NCBI GenBank assembly: GCA_963575745.1
Contig: CAUYUJ010015504.1
Span: 42,411-106,410, forward strand
Length of the DNA stretch: 64,000 nt
Direction of reading: 5' to 3'
DNA from: Prorocentrum cordatum
Lineage: Eukaryota > Sar > Dinophyceae > Prorocentrales > Prorocentraceae
Translations under genes and position numbers: made by a program
Shown here: in pieces, positions 40,231 to 51,110 of the stretch
How positions within the stretch are numbered: the first letter of the stretch is position 1
How the letters are laid out: every line of letters begins with the position of its first letter
The notes under the pieces: model-generated
The model's input: only the letters and a program-made list of their open reading frames with translations
What the model was told of the DNA's origin: nothing
Databases searched by the model: none

Positions 40231-41111
40231 CAAAGGTGGAAAAGGAACCCCGTTAAAGCACCGATTCCCAGAAATAAGGTGGGAATTGCTTCTGACCCGT
40301 GAACAGCCCTTCTTCAACTGCGTTTATATATATATATATTTGCAAAAATGATTATTATGTTTTGTGCATATTGTTGGTCGCCAGTATTGTGCCATCTGCG
40401 CGCAAGAAGTCTGCGCCGTCAATGCCTATATGTATTTATCAACGAAGATCAGCATCATCGAACGATCACTCTGATGATAACGGGCATCTTTGCGCAATCT
40501 CATTTTTTGTTTTCTTGTTATTGAATTGTTTGTTTCGGTGTTGATGTTTTCTTCCCCGCGCATCAGCACGCCGACCTTAAAAAACAGTGCAAACCTGCCG
40601 GAGTGAAGCCACCCTGCACGCCTAGAGCGTAGGACCGGGCGTCGCACTGATTAGCACTACAAGAGGAGGAGGAGGAGCAGGAGGAGGAGGAGGAGGGAGG
40701 AGGATTACACAACCTCAAGGTCGGCCAAAGCAGGCACCGCCTCCAGCGGCGTATCCTGTAAGTCGGCCTCGTCGTGTAAAACAGCAATGTGCGACAGCAG
40801 ACTGCAAGGCGATGCCTAACATCCCCGACTATCTGTATGTAGAGGAGGCCTGAAGCAGCGCCTCTGCGGACGCGTGCGTGCATACCGTGCGTGTGTGCAT
40901 AAGCTAAAGCTGGCACCAGCCATATGGATTGTTTTCCCCATCTGCCATACCTTTCAGATCTCAATGATATAATTGCCCCAACTTTGTTGTCGCAATTTCG
41001 TGGCACGTAGCGTTATTATTTTTCTCCTCATTCGTTAGTAAACGCTGTCTTTGGTTGTTTGTTCCAGGTCGGAATTTGCCGTTGCGGAAGATTTGGGAAA
41101 GCGCGTACACA
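40231..41111. other. Gene-free interval with short GGA tract
   Basis: Contains (TA)n at about 40326-40340 and a GGA tract at 40660-40703. No recognisable gene. Confidence 0.4.
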
Positions 41112-41400
41112 TCACAAAACAGCGGCATACCTTAGGCTACCGATAACCTTGGGATTATGATCAAATCGGCGTAAATCCCCCGCAGGCATTGGAATATGAG
41201 TGTCTCGGAGGAAACGCTCGACATTACCATTCGGCACGCTACCCGCAGCCTCTTTAAGTACCTGTCTCCATGCCGCTACCATATTGTGCCGTGCATGGCG
41301 GGCTCCATCGTTGTCGGTGGGTTGGGAGAACCCATGCGGATCGGATCCATCGATGCCATTGCAAGTCCTACATATCGTAGCGGAGGTCGTACGGCAAACT
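41112..41400 (-). pseudogene. Coding fragment running into the assembly gap
   Basis: The minus strand is open from the gap to a stop at 41112: CRTTSATICRTCNGIDGS, then HGFSQPTDNDGARHARHNM, MVAAWRQVLKEAAGSVPNG and NVERFLRDTHIPMPAGDLRR. Composition and the conserved-looking AWRQ...NVERFLRDTH arrangement suggest the C-terminal part of a retroelement protein. I cannot name the family with certainty. The 5' part is hidden by the gap. Confidence 0.4.
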
Positions 41401-41500
41401 NNNNNNNNNNNNNNNNNNNNNNNNNNNNNNNNNNNNNNNNNNNNNNNNNNNNNNNNNNNNNNNNNNNNNNNNNNNNNNNNNNNNNNNNNNNNNNNNNNNN
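41401..41500. other. Assembly gap (100 N)
   Basis: Exactly 100 N, the conventional size for a gap of unknown length. Confidence 1.
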
Positions 41501-41700
41501 GTCTATGATTCAATGTGTTGTTTGTGATTCGGCGCGCGCGGTCTGTGATTCAATGTATGTTGTTTGTAATTCGGCGCGCGCGGTCTATTCAATGTGTGTT
41601 GTCTGTGACTCGGCGCGCGCAGTTTGTGATTCAATGTGTGGTGTCTGTGATTCGGCGCGCGCGGTCTGTGATTCAACATGTGGTCTGTGATTCAGAACCT
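41501..41700. repeat. Tandem repeat of about 40 bp beside the gap
   Basis: Five units of TGTGATTCGGCGCGCGCGGT followed by CTGTGATTCAATGTGTG, with small length changes. It abuts the gap, so the array is probably longer in the genome. Confidence 0.9.
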
Positions 41701-41712
41701 CCTACAAAATTG

Positions 41713-42010
41713 TAGCCCGAGCGCTCATGTTCTCAAACTTTGAGGCCATCTCTTCATTGAGCTGTTTCATATCGTAGCCTACGTCCTGGACTACGCGCAT
41801 TGTAGGACCCAACTGCGTCTTGGACATTTTCCGTCGCGATTTCGTTGTAACTGGCTCCTCATCGTCATCTTCGTTATTTTTTCATCAGCTGCAGGTTGTC
41901 CGGATGCGGATGCGTAACAATTGAGGAATAGGAGGCGGTGCTCGAAGGTGTGCGAATGATGTGTCGTTGTCCAACTCATTCAAGAGGCTGTGCAAGCGAA
42001 TTTCTTTCTT
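41713..42010 (-). pseudogene. Coding-like C-terminal fragment, unrecognised
   Basis: On the minus strand, IRLHSLLNELDNDTSFAHLR runs to a TGA. Then, one frame over, EDDDEEPVTTKSRRKMSKT and VVQDVGYDMKQLNEEMASKF run to a TAG at about 41711-41713. The second part is acidic, then basic, then amphipathic. The frame change points to a remnant. No homologue is recognised. Confidence 0.3.
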
Positions 42011-43589
42011 TGGCCTATCGAGCGTTCACATGCATTGTGTTTCCACCGGCATTCCGGCCCAAGCGAGAAATGTCGGAATGCAATTGGCTGAGGTAGAAGT
42101 GGGATGTAAAAAGTGACTGATACAGAATAGGAAGTAGGGTATGGGGGTGTGGTGCCGTTGAAGTGCCCTTGGCATGCCGTTGAAGTGCCCTTGTGCCCCC
42201 CCGCGTTCGCATTTTTGGCTTATGAGGCGAATTGCGTCTCAATTGTTTAAGAATCCGACCATTGGGCGACAAATAAATTAATGAACGTCTCTATCTTCTG
42301 CGGGGAGAGAACCTTCCGTTCCCTCCCTGAGGTTTTGGGAAGGGGACCGATGTGTCAGAGGGTCCTTCATCGGTCCCTCGGAATGCAAATTGTGAGCATC
42401 TCTCACGAGAGGGAGAAACACTGACCGCTTCCAACCAAGATGGCCCCAAGAGGCGCGCTAAGGCTCCCAAGAGGCCCCCAAAAGAGCAACCGAAAAAGGT
42501 ACCCGAGAAGCAAGAAACTCCCGAACGGCTCCACAAAACCCAAGATGACCTCGAATATAATTCAAATCTTACAACTTAATATGCTCCAATTGGCTCCAAA
42601 TCCGTTCCTCAAGACGGCTACCTCTATAGGCATCATTTCTGGATGGGCGGCCGTGCAGATGAATGACATTTCCCCGCGGAAGTCGGCGGAATACCGCAAG
42701 CAATCCCTTGCAACATTTTATCAACAATTTCTTTATCGACGGTCAAATCACAATTTCACTTAGCGGAATTGAAACCAATCGATCTCGCAATCGAACCCAC
42801 AATCGACGAGAAATACAAAATAAACATCAATTTCCGAATCAACTTCGGAATTGAATATTTTGTCAAACGGAACAGGGCATCAATTGGGTTCTCCTATCGC
42901 CACAAATCCACGCTTTCATCGCTGATGCTGTTTTCTTCTGGCTACCACCGCCGTTCGTTCATAAACTGTTCCGTTGCGTCCTGGACAGAACCATCGGCAA
43001 TTGGAGCATGGAACCAATGCGCCACGTGGGGTTCACGCGCCAACATTACATCATCATGGGGTCGCGATTGTTAAGCATTTCGACGTTGTTGGTCTGGCAA
43101 GTCGTCTCCGTGGTGAATGCCTGAATGATTGGCAACAAATGGCGTTATACAACTTGTTGTTATAATGTGGGCCGCGTAAATTGACTGAGTGTTGTTTCGA
43201 ACCAAAAACGATTTCGGAAGAAAATCCAACACGCGCGAACAATAACCCATAACTAATGCAATACTTCATGATTAGGCTTAGCGTAACTTCCACAATAATT
43301 GTCTTACGGCGTTTTGGAAAGTTGTTGGGCCGCAATAGTTTCATGATCGTTTCTGAATTTGATTCTAGGCCCCCTGCGTGTCCACTGAATCAAAGCCAGC
43401 TGTAAGAGATCGAAACTGTTGTGAATTGAGACCGATACCAACAAGTGGGTCTCAATGAGCGTAAATATAAGAACCGAACAATATACCAAAGTCGGTATCG
43501 CGTGGGGTCGCGAAAACGTAAGTACATCATTTGGCATTGACTTACGAAACTCAAAAGTCACGGCGTGCTTCTCATCAATTGCTTGGCCG
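42011..43589. other. Gene-free interval, mostly AT-rich
   Basis: A CCCAAGAGG-type repeat is present at 42420-42520. The rest is AT-rich with no domain in any frame. Confidence 0.35.
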
Positions 43590-44157
43590 CCGAACCCCAA
43601 ATATGCAATGATTTTGGGCCATGTCGACAATTTGGTTCGGTTTTGTTGTGACGGAAAGCCAAACGATAAGCAACGCAGCGTTGGCATAAGGGTTTTCCCG
43701 TTCAACGCGTAAAACCTCTATTGCCCCGCCATTTGAATTTGGATAGTACGGCGTACCATTCTTGTGCCATTGATTCTTCAAACATATGAGTTCAGTAGAT
43801 ATTGATCACGCGCCGTGGAATGCATAAATGCATAGCTGCATTTGTCTCATTTCAGTCGTGTAATTCAGAATTCATAAGCAAAGTTACGGTTTTGAAGCCA
43901 TCGTGGTATCGTTGTGCAAACGTTGTTGCCGCCAACCATCTGAACGTGCCCCGTGCGAAAATGCGGAAGAATTTGGTTTCAAAGTTGCGATGTTGCGATT
44001 GGTGAAGAACACATCATACTATCACAAACAATCATCGTTAATTCTGCCCGTGCTACACAAGCCGTTTTGGACACTCCGACGACTCGACTCGCGGAACCCC
44101 GTGCCCAGGTTCAAAAGGGGAGGGTAAGTGTAGGGGTGAAACCCTCCCTGAAAGGGA
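43590..44157 (+). repeat. Host repeat H, copy 2 (uninterrupted)
   Basis: Corresponds to 37205-37612 plus 40077-40230. Across the site where E3 sits in copy 1 this copy reads GGTGAAGAACACATCATACT without any insert, so it acts as the empty site. Confidence 0.85.
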
Positions 44158-44199
44158 CATTAGCATGGCGAAGGATCCAACCATATGCAGTTGTGAATG

Positions 44200-46435
44200 C
44201 CGCAATTGTGCTGGGTGGTGGCGGACGCATGCGGGCGGTGCCACTGGGACCTTCGTTGGAGCTCCCTATGGGGCCACGAAGCGCTGTACTGGGTGGGTGA
44301 GACGCGGTCAGCAAGGGCTGTGCTGCGTGGTGGCGGACGCATGCGAGCGGTGCCACTGGGACCTTCGGTGGGGCTCCCTATGGGGCCACGAAGCGCTGTA
44401 CTGGGTGGGTGAAACGCAGGCAGGGAGCAAGGGCTGTGCAGGGTGGTGGCGGACGCATGCGGGCGGTGCCGCTGGGACCTTTGGTGGAGCTCCCTATAGG
44501 GCTACGAAGCGCTGTTCTGGGTGGGTGAAGCGCAGGGAACAAGGGCTGTGCTGGGTGGTGGCGGACGCAAGCGGGCAGTGCCACTGGGACCTTTGGTGGA
44601 GCCCCCTATGGGGCCACGAAGCGTGCGAGGGGTGTGCCAGAATGGGGTGTGGAACCGCATGCCAGCGCAGCCACTGGGGCCTTCGGTGGAGCTCCCTATG
44701 GAGCCACGAAGCGTGTGAGGGGTGTGCCGAAATGGGGTGTGGAACCGCATGCGAGCGCAGCCACTGCGGCGTTCGGTGGAGCTCCCTATGGGGCCACGAG
44801 ACGTGTGAAGGGCGTGCCGAAAAAGGGGGTGGAACCGCATGCGAGCGCAGCCACTGGGGCCTTCGGTGGAGCTCACTATGGGGCCACGAACCGTGTGAGG
44901 GGTGTGCCGAAATGGGGGGGGAACCACATGCGAGCGCAGCCACTGGGCGTTCGGTGGAGCTCCCCATGGAGCCACGACGCGTGTGAGGGGTGTGCCGAAA
45001 TGGGGGGTGGAACCGCATGCGGGCGCAGCCACTGGGGCCTTCGGTGGAGCTCCCTATGGGGCCACGAAACGTGTGAGGGGTGTGCCAGAATGGGGTGTGG
45101 AACCGCATGCGGGCGCAGCCACTGGGGCCTTCGGTGGAGCTCCCTATGGGGCCACGAAGCGTGTGAGGGGTGTGCCAAATGAATGCGGGCAGCCACTGGG
45201 GCCTTCGGTGGAGCTCCCTATGGGGCCACGAAACGCCAGAATGGGGGGTGGAACCGCATGCGGGCGCAGCCACTGGGGCCTTCGGTGGAGCTCCCTTTGG
45301 GGCCACGAAACGTGTGAAGGGGTGTGCCAGAATGAGGGGTGGAACCGCATGCGGGCAGCCACTGGGGCCTTCGGTTGAGCTCCCTATTGGGCCACGAAGC
45401 GTGTGAGGGGTGTGCCAGAATGTGGGGTGGAACCGCATGCGGGCGCAGCCACTGGGGCCTTCGGTGGAGCTCCCTATGGGGCCACGAAACGTGTGAGGGG
45501 TGTGCCAGAATGGGGGGTGGAACCGCATGCGGGCGCAGCCACTGGGGCCTTCGGTGGAGCTCCCTATGAAGCCACGAAACGTGTGAGGGGTGTGCCAGAA
45601 TGGGGGGTGGAACCGCATGCGGGCGCAGCCACTGGGGCCTTCGGTGGAGCTCCCTATGGGGCCACGAAACGTGTGAGGGGTGTGTCAGAATGGGGGGCCA
45701 CGATCATCGTGAGGGGTGTGCCGAAATGGGTGGCGGTCCCCGCATGCGGACCCTGCCACTGGGGGCCTTCAGTGGAGCTCGTTGTGGCGCCACGCAACGT
45801 GTGAATGGTGTGCCTAAATGGGTGGCGGCCCCGCATGCGGACCCTGCCGCTGGGGCCTTCGGTGGAGCTCCCGATGTGGCCACGAACCCTGTGAAGGGTG
45901 TGCCGAAATGGTTGGCGGTCCCCGCATGCTGACCCTGCCGCGGGGACCTTCGGTGGAACTCCCTGTGGGGACACTATCCTCGTGAGCGGTGTGCGAAAAT
46001 GGGTGGCGGTCCCCGCATGCGGAGACTGCCACTGGGGCCTTCGGTGGAGCTCCCTGTGGGGCCACGGTCCTCGTGAGGGGTGTGCCTCAATGGGTGGCGG
46101 TTCCCGCATGCGGACCCTGCCACTGTGGCATTCGGTGGAGCTCGTTGTGGGGCCACGAATCGTGTGAGTGGTGTGCCTAAATGGGAAGCGGTCCCCGCAT
46201 GCGGACCCTGCCGCTGGGGCCTTCGGTGGAGCTCCCTGTGGGGCCACGATCCGTGTGAACGGTGTGCCAAAATGGGTGGCGGTCCCCGCATGTGGACCCT
46301 GCCGCTGGGGCCTTCGGTGGAGCTCCTGATGGGGCCACGAGCCGTGTGAGTGGTGTGCCGAAATGGGTGGCGGTCCCCACATGCGGACCCTGCCGCTGGG
46401 ACCTCTGGTGCAGCTCCCTGTGGGGCCACGATCCC
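44200..46435 (+). repeat. Satellite array A5, unit lengths 112, 90 and 91 bp
   Basis: Shares the core CCTTCGGTGGAGCTCC and GGGGCCACGA with the 77-bp arrays but has other linkers. Units are 112 bp at the left (core at 44250 and 44362), 90 bp in the middle (45038, 45128; linker GTGTGAGGGGTGTGCC) and 91 bp at the right (45856, 45947, 46038; linker GGTGGCGGTCCCCGCATGCG). Long minus-strand frames over it are artefacts. Confidence 0.9.
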
Positions 46436-46439
46436 CGTG

Positions 46440-47356
46440 AGGCGGCGGAGGCGGAGGCGGAGGTGGAGCGCGCCAATGTCCGCCGGGGCGGCGGGGCCTG
46501 GAAGGCCGGCGCGGGCGGGCCGGAGCCCTCATGTGTGGAGGTGGGTGTTCTCGACCGTTTGTGCTGTAGGCTGTGGAAGCTGGAGGTTTGGATGTGGGCG
46601 TGGAGATGGATGTGGGAAGTTGGATGCTGATAACTGGTGGTCGCGTTAGCAGTGGTGCGAGTGGAGTCTGCAGGTCGTTCGGTGGAGGTGGATGTGTGAC
46701 GTTAGATGCTACACGCTGGAGGTCGACATGTGGAACTGGATGACGCTGGACGCTGATAGGTGGCATTGGAAATAGATCGTTGGATGCTGTATACTGGAGG
46801 TCAAAATGCTGAGCCCGTGGAGGCTGGAAGTCGAATGGTGGAAGTGGAATGCCACAGGCCAGGTGGAGGTTGGATGGTGCAGAAGTATATGCTGGATGCT
46901 AGATGTCGGGGTGCTGGATCGCTAGAGGCCGAAGGTCTATAAATGGAGGTGGAGGTGGACTGTTGGATGCTGCCTGCTGGAGGTCGGAATGGTGCGTCGT
47001 TGAGGTCCTTCGATCGATCAGTACGAATGGAAAGGGAGACCGGAAGTCGAAATGTGGAGCTGGCGGAAGGTGGAAGTCGATGGGTGGAGGGTGGAAGTGG
47101 AAACTGGAGGTCGAAAGACCGAGATGGAAGTAAAAAGTTGGATGGTTAATGCTGGAGGTCGAGGTGCTGAGGTGGTGAGGGTCGGAGGTCGATCGGTGGA
47201 GGTGGAGGTGAGCAGGTGGATGGTGAATGCTGGAGGTCGGGGTGCTGAGCTGAAGGAGATCGGAGGACAATCGGTTGAGGCGGAGATGGAAATATGGATG
47301 CTGAAGTCTAAAGGTCGGAATGATGAACTGACAGAGGCTGGAGGTCGGAATGCCGT
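46440..47356. repeat. Degenerate GGAGGTCGG/GGTGGA satellite, left part
   Basis: Starts with (GGAGGC)n, then about 900 bp of diverged units around TGGAGGTCGA and ATGGTGGAAGTGGA. The same satellite resumes at 50885-51110 beyond LINE-B. Confidence 0.8.
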
Positions 47357-47359
47357 GGG

Positions 47360-48117
47360 GACGCAGCTTCTAATGTGCTCCGTTTCGCCCTGTCTTGCGC
47401 CAGCGTGAACCAGCGTTGGTCGCCTTGCTCAAACAACGGTTCTGTTCTTAGAGACTGTACGATCGCATCTTCCCACCTTTTCCGCTGACGTCCGTGTCTG
47501 CACACTGCTTGACGGCGGTGGTGTGTGTGTCCGGCTCCCACGACGCAGCGAGCCGTGCCCATCTGTCGTACGAAAGCGTGGCCACTCGTCCTGCCCATCG
47601 CAATTTGTGTCTGCCATCTATCGTCGTCCAATCGTCTGCGCTGGCCCGTTTGGCAATGTCCGTTGCTATTCGCGTAACTCTGCGTAAGAAATCCTCCCAC
47701 GGTTCGAGGTCGGCGTCGTCATCGTCAGCATCGAGGTCCTGCCGGTGCTTGTTGTCATCCGAAGCGCCGCTGGTTCTGCTGTCGTCGCCGATGCAAGTTT
47801 CGTAGGCGGAGTTGCTGACGTTGCTGGTTGTGGTGCTGCCCTGCGTCGTTCGATGCCTCGGGGTGTTCACGATGAGTCGTAGCCTCCGCCTATGGGTCCG
47901 TCGTCATGTTTGGAGCATGTCTCTGGTGAGCGTCCAGGAGGTGCAGCCGTACAGTACTGCTGGCGTCACTGTTCCGCTGAAGAGCCGGAGCCTGCTGTGG
48001 AGAGAATACTTTTTGCGTCTGAATTCGCCGCGGAGCTGGTTGAAATGGCGCAATCCAGACGCGAGTCTGTTGGGGTATACGTAGTTCATATTTGGTTGGT
48101 TGCATAATGTTATTCAA
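47360..48117 (-). pseudogene. LINE-B C-terminal region
   Basis: Pieces in three frames: RLASGLRHFNQLRGEFRRKK with LYGCTSWTL (about 48089-47904), then LEPWEDFLRRVTRIATDI, DWTTIDGRHKLRWAGRVATL and YDRWARLAASW (47870-47448), then QRWFTLAQDRAKRSTLEA (about 47430-47370). Such a tail, with WAG-H/VAR and W-x-x-x-A-x-D/R motifs, is typical of LINEs with an APE endonuclease. Confidence 0.65.
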
Positions 48118-48120
48118 TCA

Positions 48121-48991
48121 TCACCCTATGGCCAGCAAGCGAAGGTTTTTTACTGTTTGGTGAAAGTCGTGGAACGTGAGCTTGCGTCCAAGGTATTTGG
48201 TGGTCTTGTCCGCGCAGAGAATTTCAATGCTGTCGCCGTCCAGGTTAGCGTGTGTGATTGTCCGTCCCTGCAGTCTGTTGGCGTTGGTGATGATTTTGGT
48301 TTTGTCTGGATGCGCTACAAGCCCGCACTTAGATGCTTCGTTCTTCAGGTCCTCCAGAATGTCTTTCAATTGCCGTAGGTTCGGCGCAAGAAGAAGTACG
48401 TCGTCGGCAAAACGTAGGTTGGAGAGCAGAGTGAACTTGGAATGGCCAAACTGAATGCAAAATTCCCTGCGTCCCCAAGAAGGCTTGCTTGACTTGCCAG
48501 AACACGTGCTCGAGCATCGCGTTGAACAGGTAGGAACTCAGCGGGTCACCTTGTTTGACTCCGCGTTGGATGCTAAATTCTCTGCTGCTGACGTCGGTCT
48601 TCACTGTGGCGATGTGGTCGCTGTAGAACTTCTGAAGTAATGGAATATACGGTCCTGGTACATTCTGTATCCGTAAAGCTTTCCAAATGTGTTCGTGATC
48701 GCTGCTGTCGAATGCTTTCTTGAAGTCTATCGCAGCGGCCCATAGTGGGAGCTGCCACTCGTAGGACTGCTCGTGCAAAAAAACCGCGGTGAAAAGATGG
48801 TCTTCCGTACAGAACCCTTTGCAGAAACCAGCTTGGTCAGGCGTTCGTTCAGACTCTAGGTTTGCCTCCAATCGGTTGCATAACAGTCGAGACATGTGTA
48901 GCACTGGGATGATGGCGATTGGTATGTACTTTTCTGGGAGATGTGGGTCACCAGATTTGAAAAAATGACGCCAATTGTGGTCCGGCTCCAT
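48121..48991 (-). pseudogene. LINE-B reverse transcriptase region
   Basis: The frame 48991-48329 reads KSGDPHLPEKYIPIAIIP, AGFCKGFCTEDHLFTAV, AAIDFKKAFDSSDHEH (motif A, about 48706-48732) and IQRGVKQGDPLSS (motif B, about 48533-48562). A frame change near 48440 then gives LRFADDVLLLAPN, with FADD at 48400-48411 (motif C), followed by PDKTKIITNANRLQG and KTTKYLGRKL. Catalytic aspartates are all kept; only frame is lost. The interval 48992-49124 links it to the endonuclease ORF. Confidence 0.85.
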
Positions 48992-49124
48992 TGCTCAGGG
49001 GGCTCTTGTTCTGGAGCAATAATATCGCTGAAATGTTTCATCAGATGCTGCTCAATGACTCCCCTCCAGCCTTCAACACTTCTACTGTGATGTCAGATGT
49101 GTCTTTGCATCTTCCCTTTTTGAG

Positions 49125-50655
49125 CTACGCCACTGCGTAGTGTATCTCTTCCACGGTGAAAGGTGGGATCTGGTGATCGGTGCTGTTTGCGACGTGGTCT
49201 CGCACGTTGGGCGTCCGTTCGCCTGCAGTTCCAGCTGTTGTCGCGCAGCGTCGGTACAATCGCTCGTAGCAGCCAGCGGAAACATCAACGATACCTTGGC
49301 GATCTGTCTCATTCTCGCCGCCGTTAGTCGTCATTGCTGGTAGAAGGTCGTTTCTCTTTCCAGACTTAATGCCAGATATATTCTTGAGGTCGCGAAACTT
49401 GCACATGATCTCGTTCAGTGCTGTGTGTCGTTGTGCTCGTTTGATGGTCCTGTGGTGACGGAGGATGCGTTTGCTGAGGTCTCTCCTGGTAATTGCACCA
49501 GCGTGCGGTGTGCCCCGACGTTGCTTGATGAGGTCTCGTAATGCTCGTGTGGCGTTGTCGTGGTTATATTCGTCGTTGCCAGCGTCGCTTGGGAGTTGCT
49601 GCTGGTGTTTGTGCTGCTTCTGGAAGTCTTTCTGTGCTGCTGTCATTGCTTTTTCGGTGCGCATGTAGGCGTCGTGTGAGTCATGCGGTGAACCGTCGCT
49701 GGTTGGGTGCTTGCTCAACCAGTGCTGGAAATCTGTGTCGTTAGCTCGAGGTCTTTGTTGGCGAGCGTGTTGGCGTCGTCGTCTTTTCCGTCGTAGTGGT
49801 CGGTGTTTCTCGCTATCCAATGCCAGTCTGAGGTGCACAGCCTGGTGATCGGATCCTGAGTCGGGGCATGACGAAGCAAACGCAACAAGCATCAAGTGTC
49901 GGGCCCGTTGGTCCACGAGGATGTAGTCAATCTGAGACTGCGTGAGCTTGGAACCAGCGTGCATGTACGTGAAAATATTATGCGGGCGCTTGCGAAACAT
50001 TGTGTTTGCGACGATAATGAGTCTGCGCATGCATGCCCGTGATCGTAGCCAAGTGCCTCGTTGATGACACCCGGTCAGTCCACGATTCCCGAGAGTTCGC
50101 TTCTCTATGTCACGGCCGTTGTCGTGCTCGTCGTCGTCGCAGCGTCTGCCCACTTTCGCGTTCAAATCGCCTGTGAATATGAACGTTAGTTTTTTCTTTT
50201 TGGCATCGTCGTGGATGATAGTAAACATATCGTATACGCACTGGACACGTTCGTCTCCATAGCCTCCATATGGAAAGTACGCAGTTGCTATCCGGAACTG
50301 GCATTAGGGAAGGTCGCGGTCAATATAAGCGATCCGCTCGTTCACAGCTGCCAAGCTCCTGATGCGTCGTGCGTGTCTTCGATGCACCAGGAAACCAACA
50401 CCCCTGGTCGGGCTCTCATGCCCAGCAGCTGCAAATGTATGTCCACCACTCGCTGTAAACCAAAGCTCCCGCGTCGTAGTCCGCCCATGTCTCATTGAGC
50501 GCCACAACGTCCCAATCTATGTCCACAAGCTCGTGGATGAGAACGTCGATCGCATCGTCGTTGGTGAGGCTACGGGCATTTTTGTGTATTATCTCAATAG
50601 CGTCGTCGCTGGCGCCGTTGTGTGGCGTAGCTGATGTGGGTGTCGCCATCTCTCG
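49125..50655 (-). pseudogene. LINE-B endonuclease region
   Basis: Read on the minus strand. NARSLTNDDAIDVLIHEL and VVALNETWAD (about 50485-50505, keeping the catalytic Glu) come first. In a second frame, RGVGFLVHRRHARRIRS and ERIAYIDRDLP follow. Then a 367-codon frame (50228-49125) carries FTGDLNAKVGRR (about 50148-50175), SQIDYILVDQRARH and SGSDHQAVHLRL (about 49834). Asn, Glu, Asp/Asn and Ser-Asp-His landmarks of the APE fold are all present, unlike LINE-A. At least two frame changes separate the pieces. Confidence 0.8.
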
Positions 50656-50884
50656 CAGCGTGCCTTTCGCCGCCTGTTGTTGGCAAGAGCGTTGATTCCG
50701 AAAGCATGTCGGAAAATCACCCTAGTGCTGCTGTATCGTCCTCGTCCTCCGCCAATGCTACGTTGGGATGGCTGTTGCTGTAAGGCCGTCTGCTCCTGGA
50801 TGGAGCCAGACTGAAGAAACGTGCACCGTTGTGAATTGTACCCAGTGCAACCGAGAGGCCGACCATCGGATGTGAAGGTCAAGG

Positions 50885-51110
50885 TCAAGGCCAGCGGAGG
50901 CTGGAGGTCGATAGGTGGAGGTGGCGATGGGACGTCGGATGATGCAGACTGCAGGTCGGAGTGCTGAGCTGGGAGAGCTTGGAAGTCGATAGGTGGAGAT
51001 GGCGGTGGGGAGTTGGATGGTGGAGGTTGGGTGCCGGAGTCTTGAGCTGGTGGAGTGTGGAGGTTGAGAGGTTTCGGTGGAGGTGGAAGATCGGATGCTG
51101 GAATGCCAAA
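50885..51110. repeat. GGAGGTCGG/GGTGGA satellite, right part
   Basis: Continuation of 46440-47356 on the far side of LINE-B (GGAGGTCGATAGGTGGAGGT and similar). Confidence 0.8.

Larger units (their letters stand above)
47357..50880 (-). mobile_element. LINE-B: non-LTR retrotransposon with APE endonuclease and RT, decayed
   Basis: Minus strand, 5' end near 50880 and 3' end near 47357. Domain order is endonuclease, RT, then a C-terminal region with W-rich LEPWEDFLRRVTR and KLRWAGRVATL. It is bounded on both sides by the same GGAGGTCGG satellite, so it inserted into that satellite. Several frame changes break the protein. No poly(A) tail is visible at the 3' end. Confidence 0.85.

Noticed and set aside
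30906-46435. CRISPR-like array
   Set aside because: The repeats are contiguous 77-112 bp units without unique spacers, and no cas-like gene is present. This is satellite DNA.
45654-46766. Minus-strand frame of 370 codons
   Set aside because: Translation of the 91-bp array and GGAGGC satellite; periodic peptide, no domain.
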